Below are positions 1 through 5,819 of a DNA stretch of 5,819 bases, one piece after another. Numbering within the stretch: the stretch's first letter is position 1; every line of letters begins with the position of its first letter. Origin of the DNA: a bacterium TMED6 (GTDB lineage Bacteria; Fidelibacterota; Marinisomatia; SCGC-AAA003-L08; D37C17). The stretch is from the NCBI GenBank assembly GCA_002167465.1, contig NHBL01000014.1, forward strand, positions 72,400 through 78,218, in the 5' to 3' direction. The notes beneath the pieces were generated by a model. It saw only the letters and a program-made list of their open reading frames with translations, was not told the DNA's origin and did not search any database. Both the position numbers and the translations under genes were made by a program.

Positions 1-2
1 AT

Positions 3-80
3 TTTGATAAAATAGAACAGATTCAATCATCTTTAGAATCATTAGGGTGGGACTTATATTTACACAGAAAAGATTTGTAA
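3..80 (+). CDS. C-terminal end of an unrecognised protein (partial, 5' end outside window)
   Basis: Frame 3 is open from the window edge to a TAA stop at 78-80 and gives 25 residues ending in LGWDLYLHRKDL. The other two plus-strand frames hit stops within the first 15 bases. The residues look like real coding sequence, with an amphipathic helix-like stretch followed by a short strand-like segment rich in aromatic and basic residues. The stop lies only 7 bases before the mutY start, in the same direction, so this is most likely the preceding gene of the same operon. I cannot name the family from this fragment. It could also be chance readthrough, but the tight spacing to mutY argues against that. 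Confidence 0.6.
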   Translation, partial: FDKIEQIQSSLESLGWDLYLHRKDL

Positions 81-87
81 TCACAAA

Positions 88-1149
88 ATGAATTTTTCAA
101 ATACAGTATTAACATGGTATAATAATAATAAAGAAGATTTTCCTTGGAGAATGACTAAAGATCCATATAAAATTTGGGTTTCTGAAATTATGTTACAACA
201 AACTCAAGTTCAAACTGTAATTCCTTATTATAAAAAGTGGATTATTAAATTTCCGACAATTTTTGATGTAGCTAACGCTTCAGATGATATTTTATTTAAA
301 TACTGGGAAGGATTAGGGTATTATAATAGAGTTAATAATTTCAGAATAGCATGCAACCAAATTATCAAAGATCATAATGGTAAAATACCTAAAACTGTCG
401 ATCAGTTAATAACTTTAAAAGGAATCGGTGAGTATACTTCATCAGCAATTTCATCAATAGCATTCAATCAAGTTAATTATGTTATAGATGGGAATGTTAA
501 GAGAGTTATGGCCAGAGTTTTAAGATTGAAAAATTTTTCAAAAGAATCTTTAAACAAAATGAAAGATTTTTTGTCTGCAAATATTCATAAAGGATCTCCT
601 GGAAATTTTAACCAAGGAATAATGGATTTAGGAAGAGATGTTTGCAAACCCAAAAATCCCTTGTGTTCAATTTGTCCTGTTGCATCTTTTTGTATGGCAT
701 ATATTAAAAATCAAATAGAAAAATATCCAGCAGCTAAAAAGCAAACTAAGCGATTACCACATTATACAATTGGTGTTGGTATTATATGGAATAAAGATAA
801 AATTTTAATTACTAAAAGAAAAAAGAATGCACTTTTAGGAGGATTATGGGAATTTCCAGGTGGAAAAATTTTAAAAAATGAATCAATTAAGAAGTGTATT
901 AAAAGAGAAGTTTTTGAAGAATTGTCAATAGATGTAGATGTTTTAAAATTTATTACAAAAGTAAAACATAGCTATTCACACTTTAAAATTACATTACATG
1001 CACATCATTGCTTGTATAACACAGGTAAAATTATATGTAAAGCATCTGATAACTATAAATGGATTAGTCCTAATCAATTTGACCAATTTGCTTTTCCCAA
1101 AGCAAATCATCACATTTTTCCACACATTCTAAATCAAGAGGTTATATGA
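88..1149 (+). CDS. mutY: A/G-specific adenine DNA glycosylase MutY with C-terminal Nudix domain
   Basis: MutY removes adenine mispaired with 8-oxoguanine (or G), starting base excision repair that prevents G:C to T:A mutations. The 353-residue length is typical. Visible features are the LPWR-like FPWR (18-21), SEIMLQQTQV (32-41) with catalytic Glu33, GLGYYNR (75-81), a helix-hairpin-helix around LKGIGEYT (110-117), catalytic Asp134 in IDGNVKRV, and a 4Fe-4S cluster set Cys186, Cys193, Cys196, Cys202 with the standard C-X6-C-X2-C-X5-C spacing. The C-terminal domain (about 225-350) is the MutT-like 8-oxoguanine recognition domain; YSH at 296-298 matches the FSH recognition loop. Unlike E. coli MutY, it also carries an apparently complete Nudix box (259-281). 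The ATG lies 7 bases after the previous stop with no clear Shine-Dalgarno site. The gene ends in an ATGA overlap with the next gene. Confidence 0.96.
   Translation: MNFSNTVLTWYNNNKEDFPWRMTKDPYKIWVSEIMLQQTQVQTVIPYYKKWIIKFPTIFDVANASDDILFKYWEGLGYYNRVNNFRIACNQIIKDHNGKIPKTVDQLITLKGIGEYTSSAISSIAFNQVNYVIDGNVKRVMARVLRLKNFSKESLNKMKDFLSANIHKGSPGNFNQGIMDLGRDVCKPKNPLCSICPVASFCMAYIKNQIEKYPAAKKQTKRLPHYTIGVGIIWNKDKILITKRKKNALLGGLWEFPGGKILKNESIKKCIKREVFEELSIDVDVLKFITKVKHSYSHFKITLHAHHCLYNTGKIICKASDNYKWISPNQFDQFAFPKANHHIFPHILNQEVI
1136..1142 (+). promoter_or_regulatory. Ribosome binding site for the plsC start
   Basis: AAGAGGT inside the 3' end of mutY lies 3 bases before the ATG at 1146. It is the only clear Shine-Dalgarno-like sequence ahead of a start in this window, and it supports the ATGA-overlap start rather than a later methionine. 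The spacing is shorter than usual, so ribosomes that finish mutY may reinitiate here rather than bind freshly. Confidence 0.5.
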
Positions 1150-1850
1150 TTATAAGATTGGTTAGTATTTTTTTATATTTATTAGGTGGTATTTATTTTT
1201 TTATTTTTGGTTTATATGTTATATTATTTTCATTTTTAATAGGACATAAATATTTATATCCTACTTTACCATTTTTAACAAGAATTCAATTAATATTTTT
1301 GGGTGCATGGATTAGATTGAAAAATAAAATTCCAAATGATCAGACTTATATTATCATGATGAATCATACATCATTTGCAGATGTATTTTTTAGTGTGCAG
1401 CCATTGAAAGGAAAGTATACTGCATTATTAGCGTCATTTAATTTTAGTATTCCTATATGGGGTAGTATGATAAGAGCATTTAAAGCAATTCCAGTATATA
1501 GAAAAGAAAAAACAAAAGCTATAAGTGCCATTAATCATGCAGAAAGTGTTATAAAAGATTTAGGTTATCATATAGTTATATTTCCTGAAGGAACCAGAAC
1601 TACGGATGGAAAATTACAGCAATTTAAGAAGGGTGGATTTCATATGGCTCTGAATACAGGAGCGCCAATACTACCTGTAATAGTAAAAGGTGGGTTTAAA
1701 TTTAAACCTAAAACAAGATGGTTTATAAAACCTTCAATTATTGACATTGAAGTTTGTAAGCCAATTGATACAAAAAAATATTCAATTAACACATTAGAGC
1801 AATTAATAGAAGACACTCATTTAGTATTTTCTGATGCACTAAAAAATTAA
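1146..1850 (+). CDS. plsC: PlsC-type 1-acyl-sn-glycerol-3-phosphate acyltransferase (lysophospholipid acyltransferase family)
   Basis: The family transfers an acyl group to lysophosphatidic acid to give phosphatidic acid, the precursor of membrane phospholipids, at the cytoplasmic membrane. The 234-residue length fits. A hydrophobic N-terminal segment (about 4-33) is a likely membrane anchor. The four family motifs are visible: NHTSFAD (73-79, catalytic His74 and Asp79 in HX4D), IPVYRK (115-120), FPEGTR (146-151) and the PILPV block (174-178). The start codon forms an ATGA overlap with the mutY stop, pointing to translational coupling. The purine stretch AAGAGG at 1136-1141 is the best Shine-Dalgarno match in the window, though close to the ATG. 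Fold and catalytic function are secure. The exact acceptor (lysophosphatidate versus another lysolipid) cannot be read from the sequence, so plsC is a family-level symbol. Confidence 0.9.
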   Translation: MIIRLVSIFLYLLGGIYFFIFGLYVILFSFLIGHKYLYPTLPFLTRIQLIFLGAWIRLKNKIPNDQTYIIMMNHTSFADVFFSVQPLKGKYTALLASFNFSIPIWGSMIRAFKAIPVYRKEKTKAISAINHAESVIKDLGYHIVIFPEGTRTTDGKLQQFKKGGFHMALNTGAPILPVIVKGGFKFKPKTRWFIKPSIIDIEVCKPIDTKKYSINTLEQLIEDTHLVFSDALKN

Positions 1851-1862
1851 TAATTAATTTTT

Positions 1863-2510
1863 ATGATTAATACCCATTTTATTACTTCAAGTCTATTAAT
1901 TTTATTATTAGTTATTTTTAATTTTCAATTCACGAATACAATAAGATTAAATAAGATTTTAAAGTTATTGCTTATAATTAATTTTTTAACCTTTAATATT
2001 TATTTAATTTATGAACGTTTGTTTGATTTTAATATTCATCTACCACTACATTTGTGTTATTTGACTGAATGGGGAATTTTTTTAAGTATATTATTTAAAA
2101 ATAAATATTTTTACCCACTGTTAGCTTTAAATGCTTTAGGAGGTGGAATTACTGGGTTTACTAATTCAAATCTAACTAATGATTCATTAATAATTGAACA
2201 TGTGCATTTATACTTATCTCATTTTAATCTTTTATTATTTTCAATGATTGTATATAAAGATAACTTAATAATTACAAAGACTGATTTAATCAAAAGTATA
2301 TTTTTAAATGCAATGATATTTTTTTCTATTTTTTACTTTAATCATATTAATAAATCTAATTATTGGTTTACACATTATAGACCAGAAGGACAAAATTTAA
2401 CTCAAATACTACCTGATTGGCCCTACTATTTATTATGTTTGATTGTAATTGGCTTAACTTCTTTTTTAATTACATATAAATTATTTCAACAACCCATTAA
2501 AGGAAGGTAG
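1863..2510 (+). CDS. YwaF/TMEM164-like multi-pass membrane protein (TIGR02206-type family)
   Basis: A 215-residue, strongly hydrophobic protein with about six or seven predicted membrane segments (near 7-23, 33-50, 67-78, 84-97, 114-130, 141-160 and 187-208). It shows the signatures I associate with the bacterial YwaF family: PLHLC (61-65) at the mouth of a membrane helix, a glycine-rich turn (GGGITG, 93-98), HVHLYLSH (113-120), an NY..-x-RP segment (166-174) and DWPYY (185-189). The eukaryotic relative TMEM164 has been described as a cysteine-dependent phospholipid acyltransferase; Cys65 with His63 and His120 would be the corresponding candidates, which is inference. It starts 12 bases after plsC with no visible Shine-Dalgarno site, and is likely the last gene of this operon. 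The family call is moderately secure; the biochemical role is not established. Confidence 0.7.
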   Translation: MINTHFITSSLLILLLVIFNFQFTNTIRLNKILKLLLIINFLTFNIYLIYERLFDFNIHLPLHLCYLTEWGIFLSILFKNKYFYPLLALNALGGGITGFTNSNLTNDSLIIEHVHLYLSHFNLLLFSMIVYKDNLIITKTDLIKSIFLNAMIFFSIFYFNHINKSNYWFTHYRPEGQNLTQILPDWPYYLLCLIVIGLTSFLITYKLFQQPIKGR

Positions 2511-2525
2511 GCTATTTTATATATA

Positions 2526-2548
2526 TATTATTTTAAATAATAATTTTT
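2526..2548 (+). terminator. Weak candidate terminator at the convergent gene junction
   Basis: An inverted repeat, TATTATTT (2526-2533) against AAATAATA (2535-2542), is followed by a run of five T at 2544-2548. With a realistic three-base loop the stem is seven A-T pairs, so it would be unstable. It lies 16 bases after the last plus-strand stop and overlaps the final codons of ccsA on the other strand. Read from the minus strand there is no clean U-run, so it would serve only the plus-strand transcript. In such AT-rich DNA an inverted repeat like this can easily arise by chance. Confidence 0.22.
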
Positions 2549-4435
2549 ATACTTAATCATTCCATATAAAGTTAAACCAAAAAAGATTTCAAAAATAATA
2601 AACACTAGTAAATTAAAAGCAGCACCATCAGTAAATCCATAACTATGTAATCCAACACTTAGTAAATTCACACCAAACCATGCAAGGGCAACAGTAATAT
2701 TTGCTAAAACTAACCCTAGAGCATACCCTTCACCTTTTACCATTCCAGAAATTTTTAGATGAATCATCATTAATAACCACATTACAATTAATAATGCACC
2801 ATTTTCTTTTGGATCCCAACCCCAAAATCTTCCCCAAGATTGATCGCCCCATATACCACCTAAGATAGTACCAAACATTGTAAAAAATAGTGCTATAAAC
2901 GTCATAGCTAACATATTTTTATAGATAGTTTTTAATTGTGATTTATTATTTGGATTAAACACAGCTAAGATCAAATATAGATGCCCAATCAAACTACATA
3001 TAACTGTAGCTCCATATCCAGAAGTAATGGTAGTTACATGTGTTGCTAACCAAAAATTTGAATTAAGAACTGCGACTAATACCCCTAAAGTATCTCCATC
3101 TGCTGCATATCTAAATGAAATATAATGTAAAATAATACCACCAATTGTACCTACGAATAAACTTAAATGATCTTTTTTAATAATTTCTAAAATGATGCTA
3201 AATAATACAGTAATTAATCCAACGAAAATAATAGATTCATATAATGTTGAAACAGGAGGTCTTGCCATTATAGTCATTCTAATTACTATACCTGCAAGAT
3301 GATACAAAAATCCTATTATAATTAATATTACAGGTAATAGGTTTAAATTGATAGAATTAAATCTAAAGATAGATATTATTAATAAGCTTGTGAGAGTTAA
3401 AATATAAAAAATTAAACTCCATAAAAATAAATTAGATTGGTTATAATTCACTTCTCTAATTAAAATATTAGAATTAATATCAGTTACAGCTTCAATAGTT
3501 AATCTATATTCGTATAAGTTTTTATTATTTATATCTTTATTAGATTGTGAATGATTTAATAGATTTTCTAAGATAGATATAATTAACATATTTTCTTCAG
3601 ATATTGCATTACCAATCTTAATTTGATCAACAATATTCCATGGTGATTGCCATTCAACATCATCTGGAATTAATTTTAAGATATCTGAACTTCTAAGTTT
3701 AGATGAGTGGTTTCGCATAAAAAGTTCATTTTCATAAACTGAAATAATATCCATTATTTCTCTCAATTCAATTAAGATTTCATTAGAAGTGTCTTCTGTA
3801 TCTATTACATTTATTAATTTTTGTAAATTATGGTGTATCTTGATTTGATTATTTAAATAGTAGAAATAGCTAATACCTTGAGATTCTGAAATTTCAAATG
3901 CTTTGGCTAAAAGAGGATTGGATATAACTGTCATTGGTATAATACATGATGCACTATTAAATAATTTGATAAATAGATTTCTTTTTATATCAAGATCTAA
4001 TATCTGTTTTTCTACTAATGAGAGATATTTTTTATCTGTTTGTTTAATATTTTGAATTAATTCTTTATTGTTATCTTGATTAAGACCATTATTAATTTGA
4101 TTAAAACTATATGTAAGTTTTTTAGTGATATCTAAGTTTAAAGATTTTACAACATCTGGATTTTCAATTTTAAATATAATTTGATTTAAACTAGAAGGCT
4201 CTTGTTTTAATATAGAAAATAGCCAATCAATTGCAGAAATATTATGCTTTGTATTATCTTTTTCATAAATAGTAAGTTTACTTTTTCCGTATATTTTTAA
4301 TAATTGATTGCGCGCAAATGAATCTATAGGCTTAATACGCCCCTCTTCTTGAATTGGAATATGTAAAAAACTAAATTGTTCGGCACAAATAGGAGATAAA
4401 ATTAATAATAATATAATTAAATATTTTTTAATCAT
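2528..4435 (-). CDS. ccsA: Cytochrome c biogenesis protein CcsA (ResC/CcsB-type heme lyase subunit) with long N-terminal extracytoplasmic domain
   Basis: CcsA is the heme-handling partner of ResB in System II cytochrome c maturation. The ATG at 4435 gives 635 residues and forms an ATGA overlap with the resB stop. An in-frame ATG at 4489 would overlap resB by 58 bases and would put 18 polar residues ahead of a good signal peptide (1-18, likely cleavage after ICA). Residues 19 to about 330 form an outer-face domain opening with IPIQEEGRIKPIDSFAR (26-42). The C-terminal half (about 335-628) is the multi-pass CcsA core: PPVSTLYES (393-401), outer-face ligand candidates His466 (ATHV) and His597 (GLHSYG), the WWD motif (529-545, with WGRFWGWDPKEN), and His559 just after it as the membrane heme ligand. 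Canonical CcsA is about 250-390 residues; the extra length is the N-terminal domain. The core is very secure; the domain's role is not. Confidence 0.93.
   Translation of the reverse strand: MIKKYLIILLLILSPICAEQFSFLHIPIQEEGRIKPIDSFARNQLLKIYGKSKLTIYEKDNTKHNISAIDWLFSILKQEPSSLNQIIFKIENPDVVKSLNLDITKKLTYSFNQINNGLNQDNNKELIQNIKQTDKKYLSLVEKQILDLDIKRNLFIKLFNSASCIIPMTVISNPLLAKAFEISESQGISYFYYLNNQIKIHHNLQKLINVIDTEDTSNEILIELREIMDIISVYENELFMRNHSSKLRSSDILKLIPDDVEWQSPWNIVDQIKIGNAISEENMLIISILENLLNHSQSNKDINNKNLYEYRLTIEAVTDINSNILIREVNYNQSNLFLWSLIFYILTLTSLLIISIFRFNSINLNLLPVILIIIGFLYHLAGIVIRMTIMARPPVSTLYESIIFVGLITVLFSIILEIIKKDHLSLFVGTIGGIILHYISFRYAADGDTLGVLVAVLNSNFWLATHVTTITSGYGATVICSLIGHLYLILAVFNPNNKSQLKTIYKNMLAMTFIALFFTMFGTILGGIWGDQSWGRFWGWDPKENGALLIVMWLLMMIHLKISGMVKGEGYALGLVLANITVALAWFGVNLLSVGLHSYGFTDGAAFNLLVFIIFEIFFGLTLYGMIKYKNYYLK
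4432..4435 (-). other. ATGA stop/start junction coupling resB to ccsA
   Basis: The ccsA ATG (4435-4433) overlaps the resB TGA (4434-4432). The nearest purine-rich element is a lone AGG at 4450-4448, 12 bases upstream, too far to be a strong Shine-Dalgarno site. The overlap fixes the ccsA start and fits equal production of two subunits of one membrane complex. Confidence 0.75.
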
Positions 4436-5541
4436 TTTTTTAGTAAACCTGGCATACGAATTATCATTTGTAGTAATACACCAATACACATAATAATACT
4501 TGATATATATGGAAATAATCTTCCATAATTTTGAACTACAGCAAGCACAGTAGCTTCTCTTCCATCTTGTAGTTCAGCATATGAAGCTTGATATAAGGTA
4601 TAACCTCTGTGTCGTAAAGGTGCATTCATTTCGATCAATGTTCTTCTTGAATTTTCATTATCTACTAAAAATACATCTGAACTAAAACTTTTGGCAATCT
4701 TAGTACCCGGATGCATCACTTTTTTAAAATCAGTTAATTTTATTTTAAAAGGTAGGTAGGTTCTTTCAGGTCTAATTAATATTGCATAATCCATACCATT
4801 AATAGTAATTATTTCTGGCATTTTTTGTTCCAACTGATAAATGTAAACCCCATTAATCATATTGTTATTAGATATAATTTTATATGTGACTCCTGAAATA
4901 TTTTCATTCATTTCTTTTTCAGGTAATTTCTCTTTTAACTCAAACTTAATTGCATCACCTCTTAGTGGTGTTAAACTATTATTAGTTCTTGATTCAATTT
5001 TTGAGTTTAAAAAATAATTTATAATTTCAATTTTAAAAGGAAGACTTTTATATTCAAGAATATTATTATTTTTTAATAAATTTTCTTTAAAGTTAATTAC
5101 TTCAATACTATCAACATATTCGTCTAAATTTAAAATTGTAAATTCTTTATAGTAAAAACTATGCATATAATCAGATTGGTCCTTTTCAATAATAATCATA
5201 TTACCTTCTTTACTGAAAAAACTAGTTATACCAGAACCAATTAATAAAATTAATGCACCAATATGAACTATCAAAACGCCTAACTTTTTTTTATTCCATA
5301 TATTTGGTTTAAGAAAAAAAGAAAAAAGATTTAAAGATAATACAAGCATTGTTAATAATCCACCTGGTAAAGGTATTCCATAGAACCAGATAACAGTACT
5401 AGAAAAATATTTATTTTGCGCTGCAAATAATCCTATATCTTTTTGTTCAATAGTTCCAATAAAAACTAATACCATTAACCAAATGTTAGTAAAAACAAAA
5501 ACTTTAGGATTCGATATAATTCTAATCAATTTTCTATTCAT
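4432..5541 (-). CDS. resB: Cytochrome c biogenesis protein ResB (Ccs1)
   Basis: ResB pairs with CcsA to export heme and hold apocytochromes for ligation. I start at the ATG at 5541, which shares its A with the preceding TAA stop (TAATG) and gives 369 residues. A TTG four codons upstream is possible but less likely. Three N-terminal membrane segments are visible (about 13-30, 57-77, 88-107) and one near the C-terminus (about 344-361), with a large extracytoplasmic region between. Family signatures are GTIEQ (29-33), IPLPGG (56-61), VHIGALILLIGSG (92-104) with His93 as the expected membrane heme ligand, LPFKIKLTDF (263-272), FSSDVFLVD (286-294), and MNAPLRHRGYTLYQASY (305-321). It is shorter than Bacillus or plant ResB/Ccs1 but matches the compact form found beside extended CcsA proteins. 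It overlaps ccsA by ATGA, so the two are almost certainly made in step. Confidence 0.92.
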   Translation of the reverse strand: MNRKLIRIISNPKVFVFTNIWLMVLVFIGTIEQKDIGLFAAQNKYFSSTVIWFYGIPLPGGLLTMLVLSLNLFSFFLKPNIWNKKKLGVLIVHIGALILLIGSGITSFFSKEGNMIIIEKDQSDYMHSFYYKEFTILNLDEYVDSIEVINFKENLLKNNNILEYKSLPFKIEIINYFLNSKIESRTNNSLTPLRGDAIKFELKEKLPEKEMNENISGVTYKIISNNNMINGVYIYQLEQKMPEIITINGMDYAILIRPERTYLPFKIKLTDFKKVMHPGTKIAKSFSSDVFLVDNENSRRTLIEMNAPLRHRGYTLYQASYAELQDGREATVLAVVQNYGRLFPYISSIIMCIGVLLQMIIRMPGLLKK

Positions 5542-5543
5542 TA
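5539..5543 (-). other. TAATG stop/start junction coupling the NRWR protein gene to resB
   Basis: On the minus strand the TAA stop (5543-5541) and the resB ATG (5541-5539) share one A. No purine-rich ribosome binding site precedes it, so reinitiation by the ribosome leaving the upstream gene is the simplest way to start resB. Confidence 0.65.
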
Positions 5544-5819
5544 TTTTGACCAATGTATTGATTTACAAAACAGTTCAAACTCATATTTTAATTCTTGCAT
5601 TAAATTATAATTACCGCCCATTTTTATAAATATAGTTTCTGAAATAATACTTTCATTATTTAAATAAGGTATTAATGCAACAATAATAGATTGATTAGTA
5701 ATATTATTTTCTAGATCAAAAATATAGTATTCTCCTAACATACTAGATTCTATTTTAGCCATATTCATAATAGTATTAATATTTTGTGGATCTAAATTTA
5801 TTTGTCTTCTCCAGCGATT
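5541..5819 (-). CDS. C-terminal part of a conserved NRWR-motif protein of unknown function (partial, 5' end outside window)
   Basis: The reading frame is open from the window edge to a TAA at 5541-5543, giving 92 residues. The internal ATG at 5768 is not a convincing start, because coding continues upstream with NRWRRQINLDPQNINTI. The NRWR opening, the central GEYYIFDL (29-36) and IVALIPY (46-52) strands, IFIKMGGN (63-70), and a final helix ending in FELFCKSIHW (81-90) resemble the C-terminal domain of uncharacterised proteins I recall from Verrucomicrobiota and similar bacteria. In those, an NxNRWRxQ motif is followed by an alternating strand and helix region. No Pfam name is claimed. The visible part has no membrane segment and no CXXCH. 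Its stop shares a base with the resB start, which suggests a role linked to cytochrome c maturation or the electron transport chain, but that is context only. Confidence 0.7.
   Translation of the reverse strand, partial: NRWRRQINLDPQNINTIMNMAKIESSMLGEYYIFDLENNITNQSIIVALIPYLNNESIISETIFIKMGGNYNLMQELKYEFELFCKSIHWSK

Noticed and set aside
1851..1862. Promoter or regulatory element between plsC and the YwaF-like gene
   Set aside because: Only 12 A/T bases separate the genes, which leaves no room for a separate promoter and shows no recognisable site.
2516..2530. TA dinucleotide tract at the operon junction as a functional repeat
   Set aside because: It is short and expected by chance in DNA this AT-rich; no repeat copies elsewhere in the window.
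4380..4390. Cys17 of CcsA as a lipoprotein cysteine
   Set aside because: The preceding residues SPI do not fit a lipobox; cleavage by signal peptidase I after ICA is more plausible.
4436..4489. In-frame ATG at 4489 giving a 653-residue ccsA product
   Set aside because: It would overlap resB by 58 bases and place 18 polar residues before a clean signal peptide; the ATG at 4435 gives a proper signal peptide and a standard ATGA overlap.
5542..5553. TTG start for resB four codons upstream of the ATG
   Set aside because: No ribosome binding site favours it, and the ATG in the TAATG junction is a better-supported start. The difference is only four residues.
5766..5768. ATG at 5768 as the start of a complete 75-residue gene
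   Set aside because: The frame stays open to the window edge and the upstream codons encode the family-like NRWR motif, so this is an internal methionine in a truncated gene.
5460..5819. Promoter for the resB/ccsA operon within the window
   Set aside because: The upstream gene is open to the window edge and directly abuts resB, so the operon promoter should lie outside; -10-like TATAAT matches are too common in this composition to count.

Overview
The window is AT-rich throughout, roughly a quarter to 30% GC by eye (not computed), and almost fully coding. It holds two converging gene blocks. The plus-strand block (positions 3-2510) contains the last codons of an unrecognised gene, then mutY, a plsC-type acyltransferase and a YwaF/TMEM164-like membrane protein. 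The minus-strand block (5819 down to 2528) contains the C-terminal part of an unrecognised small-domain protein, then resB and ccsA. The blocks meet tail to tail with only 17 bases between stop codons. No gap is longer than that, so there is no long non-coding stretch.

The minus-strand block is a System II (ResB/CcsA) cytochrome c maturation module. ResB and CcsA together move heme to the outer face of the cytoplasmic membrane and attach it to CXXCH apocytochromes. All four histidines expected from the family can be located: one membrane ligand in each protein and two outer-face ligands in CcsA, plus a textbook WWD motif. CcsA carries a long N-terminal extracytoplasmic domain behind a signal peptide. 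The partial upstream gene is coupled to resB by a TAATG junction, and resB to ccsA by an ATGA junction, so the three are very likely translated together.

The plus-strand block joins oxidative DNA damage repair (MutY, with an unusually complete Nudix box in its C-terminal domain) to two membrane-lipid-related genes. mutY and plsC overlap by ATGA, and the YwaF-like gene follows 12 bases later.

The organism is probably a Gram-negative-type, AT-rich, compact-genome bacterium with respiratory c-type cytochromes, possibly marine. Split ResB plus N-terminally extended CcsA, together with the NRWR-motif protein, recalls Verrucomicrobiota, Marinimicrobia and related groups. This placement is from memory of family patterns and is tentative. 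Shine-Dalgarno sequences are weak or absent before most genes; only plsC has a clear purine-rich site. No RNA genes, mobile elements, CRISPR arrays or insertion sequences were seen. Two gene starts (ccsA, resB) were moved downstream from the longest possible reading frames, and one gene (5541-5819) is open to the window edge rather than being a complete 75-residue protein.
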